The position numbers were made by a program, and so were the translations under genes. A model generated the notes under the pieces. The model had not been told where the DNA came from. It searched no databases and saw nothing but the letters and a program-made list of their open reading frames with translations. DNA of 14,307 bases from JBHGBB01 sp041946755 (GTDB taxonomy: Bacteria; UBP4; UBA4092; JAOAEQ01): assembly GCA_041946755.1 (NCBI GenBank), contig JBHGBB010000091.1:1-14307 (forward strand), in the 5' to 3' direction. Each line of letters opens with the position of its first letter. Positions within the stretch are counted from its first letter, which is position 1. Of this stretch, positions 1 through 6,609 are shown in pieces.

Positions 1-315
1 CTTGACCCTATAGTTATGCCGGTAAATGTCGCGCAGGCGCAGATGAAAGATATCCTGGAGGTTATACAGGAATTTAAAATTATATCTGAGCCTTCCCCTA
101 AAAGTATAGTGGGTTTAAGCAATGTATCACAGGGGACCTGCGCGCGTAGTTTAGTCAACCGCACATTTCTGACTATGGCAATTGCATTTGGGCTTGACGC
201 CGCCATATTAGACCCGTTAGATAAAGATTTGTTGGACGCTGCTATTACAGCCGAATTAGTCTTGAACAAGCATATATATTGCGATTCTTACTTGGACGCA
301 TACAGGAAGAAATAA
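1..315 (+). CDS. acsE: Methyltetrahydrofolate:corrinoid/iron-sulfur protein methyltransferase, C-terminal part (partial)
   Basis: The reading frame is open from base 1, so the gene begins upstream of the window; the ATG at 16 is internal. About 104 C-terminal residues are visible. The family transfers the methyl group of methyl-tetrahydrofolate to the cobalt of a corrinoid protein in the Wood-Ljungdahl pathway, using a TIM barrel related to dihydropteroate synthase. Visible motifs are DPIVMPVN at the start, GLSNVSQG in the middle, NRTFL, GLDAAILDP and a C-terminal YCDSY. From memory of the Moorella enzyme, the Asp of DPIV and the Asn of LSNVS correspond to its folate-site Asp160 and Asn199. 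Their 39-residue spacing here matches. The stop is followed after one base by the next gene, so the two are probably co-transcribed. A related cobalamin-linked methyltransferase domain is the main alternative. Confidence 0.82.
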   Translation, partial: LDPIVMPVNVAQAQMKDILEVIQEFKIISEPSPKSIVGLSNVSQGTCARSLVNRTFLTMAIAFGLDAAILDPLDKDLLDAAITAELVLNKHIYCDSYLDAYRKK

Positions 316-316
316 A

Positions 317-703
317 ATGAGCGCCAGAAAAATACTCAGGCATATTTTCAGATTCCGCGGCTTGCTTGAAAGCATGAAATTCGCGTTAAACGGCATCGCT
401 TACCTTTTTATATACCACCGTAATATGCGCATCATCTTTCTGTGCGGCCTTTTTACCTTTATCATGGGAATGTATTTTAAATTAAACAGGGCGGAACTGG
501 TTGCTTTATCCGTCACCATAACGATTGTATTTATGGCGGAGATATTCAATACTGCCATTGAAATGATGATGGATATGGTTAAAGTCAAATACCATACCCT
601 GATAAAATTAATCAAGGATATTGCCGCAGCTGTCGTGTTGCTTGCTTCGCTAAACGCCATCGCCGTAGGGTACATCCTTTTCGCAAAAAAAATATTCAAA
701 TAA
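317..703 (+). CDS. dgkA: Diacylglycerol kinase / undecaprenol kinase (DgkA family)
   Basis: This is a 128-residue integral membrane lipid kinase, the usual length for the prokaryotic DgkA/UdpK family, which phosphorylates diacylglycerol or undecaprenol in the inner membrane with ATP-Mg. Three hydrophobic segments lie at about residues 38-53, 60-78 and 102-122. The family signature AEIFNTAIE is at residues 74-82 (Glu75, Asn78, Glu82), followed by Asp86 and the K-D pair at 100-101 before AAAVVLLA. The N-terminal part has the expected FALNGI segment. The position where many members carry a metal-binding Glu (x-E-R-N-x-R) appears to be His34 in YHRNMRI, which is odd if my alignment is right. The gene starts one base after the acsE-like stop codon with AGGAAG upstream, which suggests translational coupling. 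Lipid specificity cannot be read from the sequence. Confidence 0.85.
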   Translation: MSARKILRHIFRFRGLLESMKFALNGIAYLFIYHRNMRIIFLCGLFTFIMGMYFKLNRAELVALSVTITIVFMAEIFNTAIEMMMDMVKVKYHTLIKLIKDIAAAVVLLASLNAIAVGYILFAKKIFK

Positions 704-728
704 ACCGCAGGCCTGATAGAGAGATAAG

Positions 729-947
729 ATGAAGAAAACCGCGTTCACAACTGCAATTCTTATTCTTCTTTTATTCAATACCTCTTATTCCCAGACTCCT
801 TCTATGGGCCAAATACAGAAGTCGCAGCAGGATTTAGAGGCAGATAAAGCCTTAAGGGAGCAGGCGGAGAAAGGGCAAAAAGTTTTAATCAAAAAGATTG
901 TTGTCAAGGGGATTATTTTAGGATATACTAAATATATATTTTCATAA
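729..947 (+). pseudogene. Truncated start of a secreted POTRA-type (BamA/ShlB-like) outer-membrane protein
   Basis: The 72-residue product opens with a clear signal peptide (MKKTAFTTAILILLLF, Ala/Ser-type cleavage near SYS-QT). A Gln/Glu/Lys-rich helical stretch follows (QIQKSQQDLEADKALREQAEK), then VLIKKIVVKG. That last segment looks like the first beta strand of a POTRA domain as found at the start of two-partner-secretion transporters and BamA-like barrels. After KGI the resemblance stops and the frame ends 13 residues later in an AT-rich tail. A full protein of this type would be several hundred residues. I infer a gene cut near position 910. It sits 25 bases after the kinase gene on the same strand. 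The alternative is a genuine small exported protein of unknown role. Confidence 0.5.
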
Positions 948-966
948 AAAAAATGGAGTTACAAGT

Positions 967-2001
967 ATGGATAAATACACGATTTTTATTGGGCATAAAT
1001 TGTTTGCAAAAACACATTGTAGACAAGTCAAATTTATTCTGGTCTCACTGATATTACTTGCAATTTGTTTTTGTGTAGACATACCTTTTGCTATGCCACA
1101 AAATGATATTACACAAACCGGAGTGATTCGTGGATATGTTTTATCACCTGATAATAAGAGTCCTATCGCTAAAGCACAGGTTACTTTGTTTTCCGCAGAT
1201 TCTCCTTTATACATTGGAAATAGATTCTCGGTTATACCACATCCTTCAACGACTACTAACCAACAAGGATTTTTCCAATTCGATACGCTTACCGTCGGGG
1301 ATTATTCATTGTATGTTTATTATCCAAAATATGTCTATGGACACACTGATTCTATTAAAGTTACCTATAAGCAACTGTTCTCTGTAGTTACCATATACAC
1401 TAAATTTAATGGATATATCCGTGGCGTTGTACATCAGAATAACCTGAAAATGTGCTTTGCTGATGCGATTCTTCGCTGGGATGGAAATACACCACGGTTT
1501 ATGGTTGAGTATCAGGTTAAAGCAGATCAGGATGCGATCTTTGAAAATCAGGATGTTTTCCCTGGTGATTATGAAATATTTTATATTAAAGAAACTACTG
1601 TGAATGATTTCTATACTCAGGTTACAGTACGTGTATATAAGCAGGAAATAGCGCCTAATGATAAATCGCTGATTTGGATGGAAGAACCTAAAGGAATTCA
1701 AATTACCGGAATCATTGTTGACCGCAAAAAACGACCGATTCCCGGTGCAGCAATTCGTCTTATCCCTACAACCCCAGATTTACCGTTTAAAGAATTTACC
1801 GCCGATATTACCGATAGTGAAGGAACATATCATTTATACGGCGTACCCAAAGGAACGTTTCTTATACAGGTGTCACGACCAGGCAAAACCAACCGCAGTC
1901 GAGTAAATTATCGAGAGTCAAAACCGATAGAAATTATTTGGGATAAGCCAGTATTGGTTCATAATCTCCGACTTACCCGGTTTATATTAAAAAATAATTA
2001 A
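967..2001 (+). CDS. Secreted protein with carboxypeptidase-regulatory-like (Ig-like beta) domains
   Basis: The 344-residue protein starts at ATG 967 with GGAG nine bases upstream. A basic N-terminus (to about residue 22) is followed by a hydrophobic signal segment (VKFILVSLILLAICF, about 21-36), so it is probably exported or membrane-anchored. Domain 1 (about 53-145) shows the carboxypeptidase-D regulatory-like pattern: GVIRGYVLSPDNKSPIAKAQVTL, TTTNQQGFFQF, then L-x-V-G-D-Y. Domain 3 (about 246-325) repeats it: ITGIIVDRKKRPIPGAAIRL, TDSEGTYHLYGVPKGTFLIQV. The middle block (about 148-235) is a more divergent copy starting GYIRGVV with FPGDYEI. These folds bind partners or carbohydrates and have no catalysis of their own. 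The gene converges on the pilin array, ending 23 bases from the last pilin stop. A surface or structural role is inferred from context only. Confidence 0.7.
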   Translation: MDKYTIFIGHKLFAKTHCRQVKFILVSLILLAICFCVDIPFAMPQNDITQTGVIRGYVLSPDNKSPIAKAQVTLFSADSPLYIGNRFSVIPHPSTTTNQQGFFQFDTLTVGDYSLYVYYPKYVYGHTDSIKVTYKQLFSVVTIYTKFNGYIRGVVHQNNLKMCFADAILRWDGNTPRFMVEYQVKADQDAIFENQDVFPGDYEIFYIKETTVNDFYTQVTVRVYKQEIAPNDKSLIWMEEPKGIQITGIIVDRKKRPIPGAAIRLIPTTPDLPFKEFTADITDSEGTYHLYGVPKGTFLIQVSRPGKTNRSRVNYRESKPIEIIWDKPVLVHNLRLTRFILKNN

Positions 2002-2024
2002 CCTATGTTTACAATAAAATAGTA

Positions 2025-2594
2025 CTATTCGAATTTACCATCAGGATGTTTCTGGGTTCGATAAATATCACCGTTGCTTACCACGCCATTCGTTGGATCA
2101 TAATAATTAAACCCACCATCGTAATCAGCATTCGGACCTAGAGACCCGAGTTTCCAGTATCCATAAGCATTAAGCCAAAATGCCAAGTCTTCCCAACCGC
2201 CGGTGCCATAGTTTTTATTCAGCCAGGTAGTGTTTTGCCAGAATAGCCGGTTATGCTGATCGTCATACATACCCAGTGCAAAAACATCGATTATTTTATT
2301 GTTTGAAATATAGGCGATTGGTGTAGTAATCGTTTCCGGGATAAATGAATATGCTGAATTTCTATCTCCCTGAAATTGTTGCGTAATTACCGGTGATGCC
2401 GGATATTCGTTATAATCGACGTAATATGCTTCTACAGCGGTGGCAACGGTAGACACATCATTTTTGACTCGGGAGGCTTTCGCCCGGACCTGTGCGGCTA
2501 AAAAATTGGGAATCGCAATTGCCGCTAAAATTGCGATTATCGCGACGACGATTAATAATTCGATTAGGGTAAATCCCTGATTTATTTTCTGCAT
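2025..2594 (-). CDS. Type IV pilin-like / GspG-like prepilin A
   Basis: The 189-residue prepilin has a 7-residue leader (MQKINQG) cleaved before Phe, giving mature FTLIELLIV with the key Glu at +5. The hydrophobic assembly helix ends in AIAIPNFL (residue 32). The start at 2594 is chosen because AAGGAGG precedes it and the leader then matches its paralogs; an upstream in-frame ATG at 2651 would fall inside a hairpin. Family motifs are VD at 59-60, ITTPIAYI at 89-96, SLGPN at 151-155, YDPTNG at 165-170 and GDIYRTQKH near the end. GPN replaces the usual GPD and NGV replaces NGT, so this is the most divergent member at the C-terminus. It follows prepilin B with only a hairpin between them and probably shares its transcript. 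The products would be processed by a prepilin peptidase encoded elsewhere. Confidence 0.88.
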   Translation of the reverse strand: MQKINQGFTLIELLIVVAIIAILAAIAIPNFLAAQVRAKASRVKNDVSTVATAVEAYYVDYNEYPASPVITQQFQGDRNSAYSFIPETITTPIAYISNNKIIDVFALGMYDDQHNRLFWQNTTWLNKNYGTGGWEDLAFWLNAYGYWKLGSLGPNADYDGGFNYYDPTNGVVSNGDIYRTQKHPDGKFE

Positions 2595-2625
2595 GATTGA
2601 TTCGAATCCTCCTTTTTGGGAGAAA

Positions 2626-2666
2626 TACAAGAGCCTGTGCCTATTTACCAAGGCCAGGCTCTTGTA
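2626..2666 (-). terminator. Intercistronic hairpin between prepilins B and A
   Basis: Perfect 12-bp arms, TACAAGAGCCTG (2626-2637) and its reverse complement (2655-2666), enclose an 18-base loop. The loop can add a further GCCT/AGGC pairing. On the minus strand the stem is followed by TTTCTCCC, a poor U-tract, then by the ribosome-binding site of prepilin A. It could be a weak terminator or attenuator, or an RNA-processing or stability hairpin that sets the B to A ratio. Confidence 0.55.
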
Positions 2667-2675
2667 GACGACAAC

Positions 2676-3284
2676 TTAAGAATTGGTATCGAATTTTTCC
2701 GGATTGCGCATGGTGCGAATCAGATTACCGATACTTATAGTACCATTAGTCGGATCGTAATTGGTATACATACCATCTTCTCCGACTGGGGGTGAATCAG
2801 ACCAATTTCCTACACGATCGGGACCCCATGATAACATTAACCAATCTCCTGCTCGTCGATGTCGACTCACGCTATACCAACGTCCATCACTGCGAAATTG
2901 AGTATAATTCCAGTAGGTAAGTCGGGTGGTTTGTTCGAGGGTAACTCCCGGTGCCGGTACCGGTGGTGGATCCATAAAGGTATCGGTTGGAATTTTGGTA
3001 ATATACGATATCGGTGTGGTTATCGCTATCGGCAACCGGGTATGATATCCATCTGGTAATGGCGCCCAACCAGGAACATCGTTCATCGGTGGATAATTAT
3101 CATTATCAACCCGATATGATTCCAATGCGTTTGCTGCAGCACGCATATCTGATCTGACCCGGGAAACCTTCGACCGGGTTTGTGCAGCTAAAAAGTTTGG
3201 AATCGCTATTGCAGCGAGAATCGCGATAATTGCCACGACTATCAACAACTCAATCAAGGTAAATCCAAAATGCTTTTTGTTCAT
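2676..3284 (-). CDS. Type IV pilin-like / GspG-like prepilin B
   Basis: The 202-residue prepilin starts at 3284 (MNKKHFG leader, cleaved before FTLIELLIV), with AAGGAGGTGA 11 bases upstream of the ATG. Upstream in-frame ATGs run back through the promoter and are rejected. Motifs are AAQTRSKVSR after the helix (TRSK rather than TRAK), VD at 59-60, YPPM at 64-67, ITTPISYI at 88-95, AGDWLMLSWGPDR at 145-157, GEDGMYTNYDPTNGT at 168-182 and IRTMRN. The C-terminal half closely resembles prepilin C, so these two are probably a younger duplication. SxGPD plus the acidic GED and YDP segment recalls the calcium-binding C-terminal loop of GspG major pseudopilins; that comparison is inference. It has its own strong promoter at 3331-3359. 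Confidence 0.9.
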   Translation of the reverse strand: MNKKHFGFTLIELLIVVAIIAILAAIAIPNFLAAQTRSKVSRVRSDMRAAANALESYRVDNDNYPPMNDVPGWAPLPDGYHTRLPIAITTPISYITKIPTDTFMDPPPVPAPGVTLEQTTRLTYWNYTQFRSDGRWYSVSRHRRAGDWLMLSWGPDRVGNWSDSPPVGEDGMYTNYDPTNGTISIGNLIRTMRNPEKFDTNS

Positions 3285-3330
3285 TAAAACTTTCACCTCC
3301 TTGCTTAAACAGTCGATTTGTTTTGAATTA

Positions 3331-3359
3331 AATATAACATCACCAATGATATTAGTCAA
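3331..3359 (-). promoter_or_regulatory. Sigma70-type promoter of prepilin B
   Basis: On the minus strand TTGACT (3359-3354) is separated by exactly 17 bp from TATATT (3336-3331). A TG sits one base before the -10 box (TGTTATATT), making it an extended -10. CATTTTTAGC precedes the -35 box. The same arrangement recurs before prepilins D, E and F. Confidence 0.8.
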
Positions 3360-3431
3360 GCTAAAAATGGTGATTCTATTGTTGTATATTTCAGCTGATT
3401 TAGTTATCTATTAAAAACAATGGTTTAATAG

Positions 3432-3474
3432 AAAAAAAAACTCCTTGGAGAATACGCTATCTTCAAGGAGTTTT
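3432..3474 (-). terminator. Rho-independent terminator after the prepilin D-C unit
   Basis: On the minus strand an 11-bp perfect stem (AAAACTCCTTG at 3437-3447 with its complement at 3464-3474) is followed by a run of T, because nine consecutive A occupy 3432-3440 on the plus strand. It lies about 100 bases past the prepilin C stop and before the promoter of prepilin B, so it separates the two units. Confidence 0.85.
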
Positions 3475-3572
3475 CTTAAACCAAGAAAATATTTGGAATT
3501 ATTTGTCTGTTTCCAATCTTATAGCACTACCGAAATTCGGCTTATTCGTATCACTCCATACACGATAAATAG

Positions 3573-4172
3573 CTAATTGAGAGTATCGTATTTTTCCTGA
3601 TTTCGTTGGGTTCGGATGATATTGCCCGTACTAACGGTACCATTACTTGGGTCGTAATTGGTATATACTCCATCTTCTCCGATAAAAGGCGCATACCAAT
3701 TTCCTGAACGGTCAGGACCCCAGGAATAAATTAGCCAATCCCCCGCATGTTGCCTACGGGTTTGTAATGATAAGCCCATACTATCGATATATTGGAAAAA
3801 GTTATAATAGGTATATCGATTATAATAGGGATAGGTAAATCCACCTGCTGGAACCACTAAAAAGATATCGATTGGTAAAGAGCTGATATACGCCACCGGG
3901 GTGGTTAAATAGGCTGAAATACGAGAATGAAATGCTGGTTCTGTCGCTGTATTAGCCCAAGTATAATCGCCCATCGGTGGATATCGATTGCTATCAACAT
4001 AATATGCTTCCATTGCAGTTGCGACACTCCGCGTTTCACTTTTAACTCGGGAAACTTTCGCCCGGGTTTGTGCAGCTAAGAAGTTTGGAATCGCTATCGC
4101 CGCAAGAATCGCGATAATCGCCACAACGATCAACAACTCAATTAAGGTAAATCCAAAATCCTCTTTTTTCAT
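3573..4172 (-). CDS. Type IV pilin-like / GspG-like prepilin C
   Basis: The 199-residue prepilin begins at 4172 (leader MKKEDFG, cleaved before Phe; Glu at mature +5), with AGGAGGTGAG nine bases upstream. The shared core is AAQTRAKVSR at 33-42, YYVD at 57-60, YPPM at 64-67, LTTPVAYISS at 89-98 and D102-I-F. The middle is rich in Tyr and Phe (TYPYYNRYTYYNFFQY at 113-128). The C-terminal block is AGDWLIYSWGPDRSGN at 143-158, then GEDGVYTNYDPSNGTVS at 165-181 and NIIRTQRN. It starts 34 bases after the prepilin D stop, with no promoter visible between them, so D and C form a two-gene unit ending at the terminator at 3432-3474. Many exposed aromatics suggest packing or adhesive surfaces, but the role is unknown. 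Confidence 0.9.
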   Translation of the reverse strand: MKKEDFGFTLIELLIVVAIIAILAAIAIPNFLAAQTRAKVSRVKSETRSVATAMEAYYVDSNRYPPMGDYTWANTATEPAFHSRISAYLTTPVAYISSLPIDIFLVVPAGGFTYPYYNRYTYYNFFQYIDSMGLSLQTRRQHAGDWLIYSWGPDRSGNWYAPFIGEDGVYTNYDPSNGTVSTGNIIRTQRNQEKYDTLN

Positions 4173-4206
4173 TTCATCTCACCTCCTAACTTCATTAAAT
4201 TTAAAT

Positions 4207-4773
4207 TTATGGTACATACGGTTTATGCATGATTTCTCCCGAAGCAGAAATCTGGGTTCGCATAATATCACCGTTACTGACGGTACCATTTGATGGATCA
4301 TATATTTCCCATGCCTGGTATGTTCGGTTCGGACCGACACTTACCAAACGCCATAATCCATAGCGGAGATAGTCATCCGGATTAGTCCACCCGTAATATC
4401 CCCCGTCGATGAACTCTTTAATATTATGGTATCGATATCGTTTGAAGATTTCCGGTGGATAGGTACCGGAAGGGTCCTGATCATACTGGAATAAATCGAA
4501 TAGGGCGGCACTGCCTAAATAGGATACTGGTGTCGTCAGACTATTTGGGAGTCGCGAATTGAGTTCCAAATACATCGTCGGATATGCCGTTTCATCGACA
4601 TAATACGATTCTATCCCGGTAGCGACTGATTTCATCTCCCCTTTAGCGCGTGCAACTTTCGCCCGCACTTGTGCTGCAAGAAAATTGGGAATCGCTATTG
4701 CCGCCAAGATTGCGATAATCGCCACAACGATTAACAACTCTATCAAGGTAAATCCAAAATGCTTTTTGTTCAT
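4207..4773 (-). CDS. Type IV pilin-like / GspG-like prepilin D
   Basis: The 188-residue prepilin has leader MNKKHFG, identical to that of prepilin B. The start at 4773 is set by AAGGAGGTGA upstream and by the paralog alignment; the ATG at 4830 lies in the -10 region. Motifs are AAQVRAKVAR at 33-42, KGEMKSVATGIESYYVD at 44-60, LTTPVSYLGS at 79-88, LFDLF at 91-95, VSVGPNR at 144-150, then YDPSNGTVSNGDIMRTQ at 158-174. The tail differs from the others (ISASGEIMHKPYVP). The GPD-YDP linker is the shortest of the set, lacking the GEDG insert of B and C. It is the first gene of the D-C unit, driven by the promoter at 4821-4849. The 5' leader is nearly identical to that of B, although the middle of the protein is unrelated. 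Confidence 0.9.
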   Translation of the reverse strand: MNKKHFGFTLIELLIVVAIIAILAAIAIPNFLAAQVRAKVARAKGEMKSVATGIESYYVDETAYPTMYLELNSRLPNSLTTPVSYLGSAALFDLFQYDQDPSGTYPPEIFKRYRYHNIKEFIDGGYYGWTNPDDYLRYGLWRLVSVGPNRTYQAWEIYDPSNGTVSNGDIMRTQISASGEIMHKPYVP

Positions 4774-4820
4774 GTAAACTTTCACCTCCTTGCTCTGAAA
4801 TATTGTTATTATAGAGAAAA

Positions 4821-4849
4821 AATATAGCACTCCTGCATCAACTAGTCAA
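4821..4849 (-). promoter_or_regulatory. Sigma70-type promoter of the prepilin D-C unit
   Basis: Minus strand: TTGACT (4849-4844), 17-bp spacer, TATATT (4826-4821), extended -10 (TGCTATATT). CATTTTCTAC lies immediately upstream of the -35 box. Transcription would begin about 40 bases before the prepilin D start codon. Confidence 0.85.
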
Positions 4850-4976
4850 GTAGAAAATGGTATTATTGACAATTTCATTATCTTTTTCAATTGGTAGAGC
4901 AATATTTCTCTTCGGCAGAAAAATACAAGTTAAGGTTCGGTAGGTTTTTTCAATGCATGGATTTTCCGTAAATATG

Positions 4977-5007
4977 AAAAAGGGGAATTCATGTTATAAA
5001 ATTCCCC
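4977..5007 (-). terminator. Rho-independent terminator after prepilin E
   Basis: GGGGAATT (4982-4989) pairs with AATTCCCC (5000-5007) around a 10-base loop. On the minus strand the stem is followed by TTTTT. It is about 45 bases past the prepilin E stop. Confidence 0.85.
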
Positions 5008-5051
5008 AAATGATTGCATACGAAACGTTATTTTATATTGCATTTAAATGT

Positions 5052-5690
5052 CTAATACTGCCCATGGCGAGAAGTGCGAATGATATCGCCATAACTGACG
5101 GTTCCATTACTCGGGTCGTAAGCCGTTGGAAAAACGTCACCGTTGATACACCATGGCGGGTTGTTATACCAGGGTAGACAAGAATGTCCATCAATTGAGC
5201 CATTCCATCGGCCATCTGGACCGCGAGATTTTAATGCCCAATATGAGGCATGCCAAATGGTCCTAAATGGGCCGCCACCGGTTAGGGTAACAAAATCATA
5301 ATCTTGTTGCCAACAATAGAGAAAATATCCGATACCAGCTGCGGCTGAAGCTCCACCCATTCCGACAAAACTAAACGGGTCTTTTGGCATTGAAGTGATA
5401 TATGCAACCGGTGTGGTTAATACATCGAATCGATTCGAGCCATAAGCATCGTCACCAAACACTCCATTCTGTATATTCGGACTGCTATTATAGATGGGAT
5501 ATGAATTTGCATCGACATTATAAGCTTCAATCGCGGTGCCCAGGGTATTAAATTCTCCTTTTAACCTCGATACTTTTGCCCGAGTTTGAGCCGCTAAGAA
5601 GTTCGGAATCGCTATCGCAGCGAGAATCGCGATAATCGCCACAACGATTAACAACTCTATCAAAGTAAATCCATTATGCTCTTTTTTCAT
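5052..5690 (-). CDS. Type IV pilin-like / GspG-like prepilin E, with three cysteines
   Basis: This 212-residue prepilin, the longest of the set, begins at 5690 (leader MKKEHNG) after AAGGAGGTGA. The ATG at 5702 is in frame but overlaps the ribosome-binding region. Core motifs are AAQTRAKVSRLKGE at 33-46, YNVD at 57-60, LTTPVAYITS at 91-100, DPF at 104-106, LKSRGPDGRW at 153-162 and YDPSNGTVSYGDIIRTSRHG at 191-210. It carries a glycine/alanine-rich insert (VGMGGASAAAGIGY at 109-122) and three Cys in the mature region (126, 171, 181). Mature parts of its paralogs have none, so a disulfide in the PWYNNPPWC loop is possible. It is a single-gene unit with its own promoter (5740-5768) and terminator (4977-5007). 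The variable centre has no resemblance I recognise. Confidence 0.9.
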   Translation of the reverse strand: MKKEHNGFTLIELLIVVAIIAILAAIAIPNFLAAQTRAKVSRLKGEFNTLGTAIEAYNVDANSYPIYNSSPNIQNGVFGDDAYGSNRFDVLTTPVAYITSMPKDPFSFVGMGGASAAAGIGYFLYCWQQDYDFVTLTGGGPFRTIWHASYWALKSRGPDGRWNGSIDGHSCLPWYNNPPWCINGDVFPTAYDPSNGTVSYGDIIRTSRHGQY

Positions 5691-5739
5691 TGATACTTTC
5701 ACCTCCTTACTTAAAAAAAGATTACATTATTAAACTATG

Positions 5740-5768
5740 AATATAACACTACCTTTTGCACTAGTCAA
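5740..5768 (-). promoter_or_regulatory. Sigma70-type promoter of prepilin E
   Basis: Minus strand: TTGACT (5768-5763), 17-bp spacer, TATATT (5745-5740), extended -10 (TGTTATATT), preceded by CATTTTTCTC. A 22-bp perfect palindrome lies about 75 bp further upstream. Confidence 0.85.
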
Positions 5769-5840
5769 GAGAAAAATGTTCTTTTCATTATTATCATTCA
5801 TTTTCTGTTTTTTTTTTATATAAAATCATTATCTTTCTAA

Positions 5841-5862
5841 CGGTCTTGATATATCAAGACCG
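5841..5862. repeat. Perfect 22-bp palindrome between prepilins F and E
   Basis: CGGTCTTGATA is followed directly by its exact reverse complement. It lies between the terminator of prepilin F and the -35 box of prepilin E. Neither strand has a U-tract after it, so it is not a terminator. A dimeric regulator site is possible. Confidence 0.6.
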
Positions 5863-5873
5863 AGAAATAAAAT

Positions 5874-5912
5874 AAAAAAGGGAAAATTCGATGGTTAAAA
5901 TCGAATTTTCCC
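5874..5912 (-). terminator. Rho-independent terminator after prepilin F
   Basis: A perfect 13-bp stem (GGGAAAATTCGAT at 5880-5892 and its complement at 5900-5912) with a 7-base loop is followed on the minus strand by TTTTTT. It starts about 34 bases past the prepilin F stop. Confidence 0.9.
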
Positions 5913-5945
5913 TAAAATTTAGGAAATTAAATTTTACTACCAGCA

Positions 5946-6536
5946 TCATTCGTAATTATTCGGGTGTTTTTGACTCCGAAGTATATCACCGATTGAAACG
6001 GTTCCATTGCTTGGATCATAGGGAACATTAATATTATATATTCCCCATTTGGTACCATTACCATCTACATCAGGACTATAATACTGGTCAGGACCGGCTG
6101 AACCTATTCCCCAACCGCCAAATGCATCTCGATATTCTGGGGTATAAGTACTCCGTGATAATATTCCGGTGGACGTATTCCAATATCGATATCGCCTAGC
6201 TACGGTATCAGCTCCAAAATATTTCGCATCGCGGAATGGGTCATCTAATTTGTTGGAGCTGATATATGAAATTGGAGTCGTTACATCGTTCGGTATATAC
6301 CAATAATATGGCCAATTTCCCCATAAATCGGTTCCATCCTGCGGCCAACTCGTATTATCAACATAATATGATTCTAATGCGGTGGCAAGAGTTCGCATTT
6401 CTCCTTTTGCCCGAGAGACTTTCGCTCGGGTTTGGGCGGCTAAAAAGTTCGGTATGGCTATCGCTGCAAGAATCGCGATTATCGCAACGACTATCAACAA
6501 CTCAATCAAGGTAAATCCACAATTCTCTTTTTTCAT
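5946..6536 (-). CDS. Type IV pilin-like / GspG-like prepilin F
   Basis: The 196-residue prepilin has leader MKKENCG; the Cys at -2 sits in the part that is cleaved off. AAGGAGGTGA precedes the ATG at 6536. Motifs are AAQTRAKVSRAKGE at 33-46, LATALESYYVD at 50-60, VTTPISYISS at 85-94, KLDDPFRDA at 96-104, RRYRYWN at 114-120, GSAGPD at 145-150, a DVDGNGTKWG stretch at 156-165, then YDPSNGTVSIGDILRSQKH at 173-191 and PNNYE. The C-terminal half and the WPxDGT segment are close to prepilin G, so F and G look like a recent pair. DVDGNG is acidic and glycine-rich like a calcium-binding loop; that reading is speculative. It is a single-gene unit with promoter 6581-6609 and terminator 5874-5912. Confidence 0.9.
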   Translation of the reverse strand: MKKENCGFTLIELLIVVAIIAILAAIAIPNFLAAQTRAKVSRAKGEMRTLATALESYYVDNTSWPQDGTDLWGNWPYYWYIPNDVTTPISYISSNKLDDPFRDAKYFGADTVARRYRYWNTSTGILSRSTYTPEYRDAFGGWGIGSAGPDQYYSPDVDGNGTKWGIYNINVPYDPSNGTVSIGDILRSQKHPNNYE

Positions 6537-6580
6537 TTAACTTTCACCTCCTTATTTTGAAGTAGTATTTCCTTATTATA

Positions 6581-6609
6581 AATATAGCACTTCCTTATTT
6601 ATTAGTCAA
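6581..6609 (-). promoter_or_regulatory. Sigma70-type promoter of prepilin F
   Basis: Minus strand: TTGACT (6609-6604), 17-bp spacer, TATATT (6586-6581), extended -10 (TGCTATATT), preceded by CATTTTCGAC. It is nearly superimposable on the promoter of prepilins D-C. Confidence 0.85.

Noticed and set aside
1130..1906. Alternative frames inside the regulatory-like domain gene
   Set aside because: They overlap a frame with a signal peptide and repeated domain pattern, and have no ribosome-binding site or recognisable motif.
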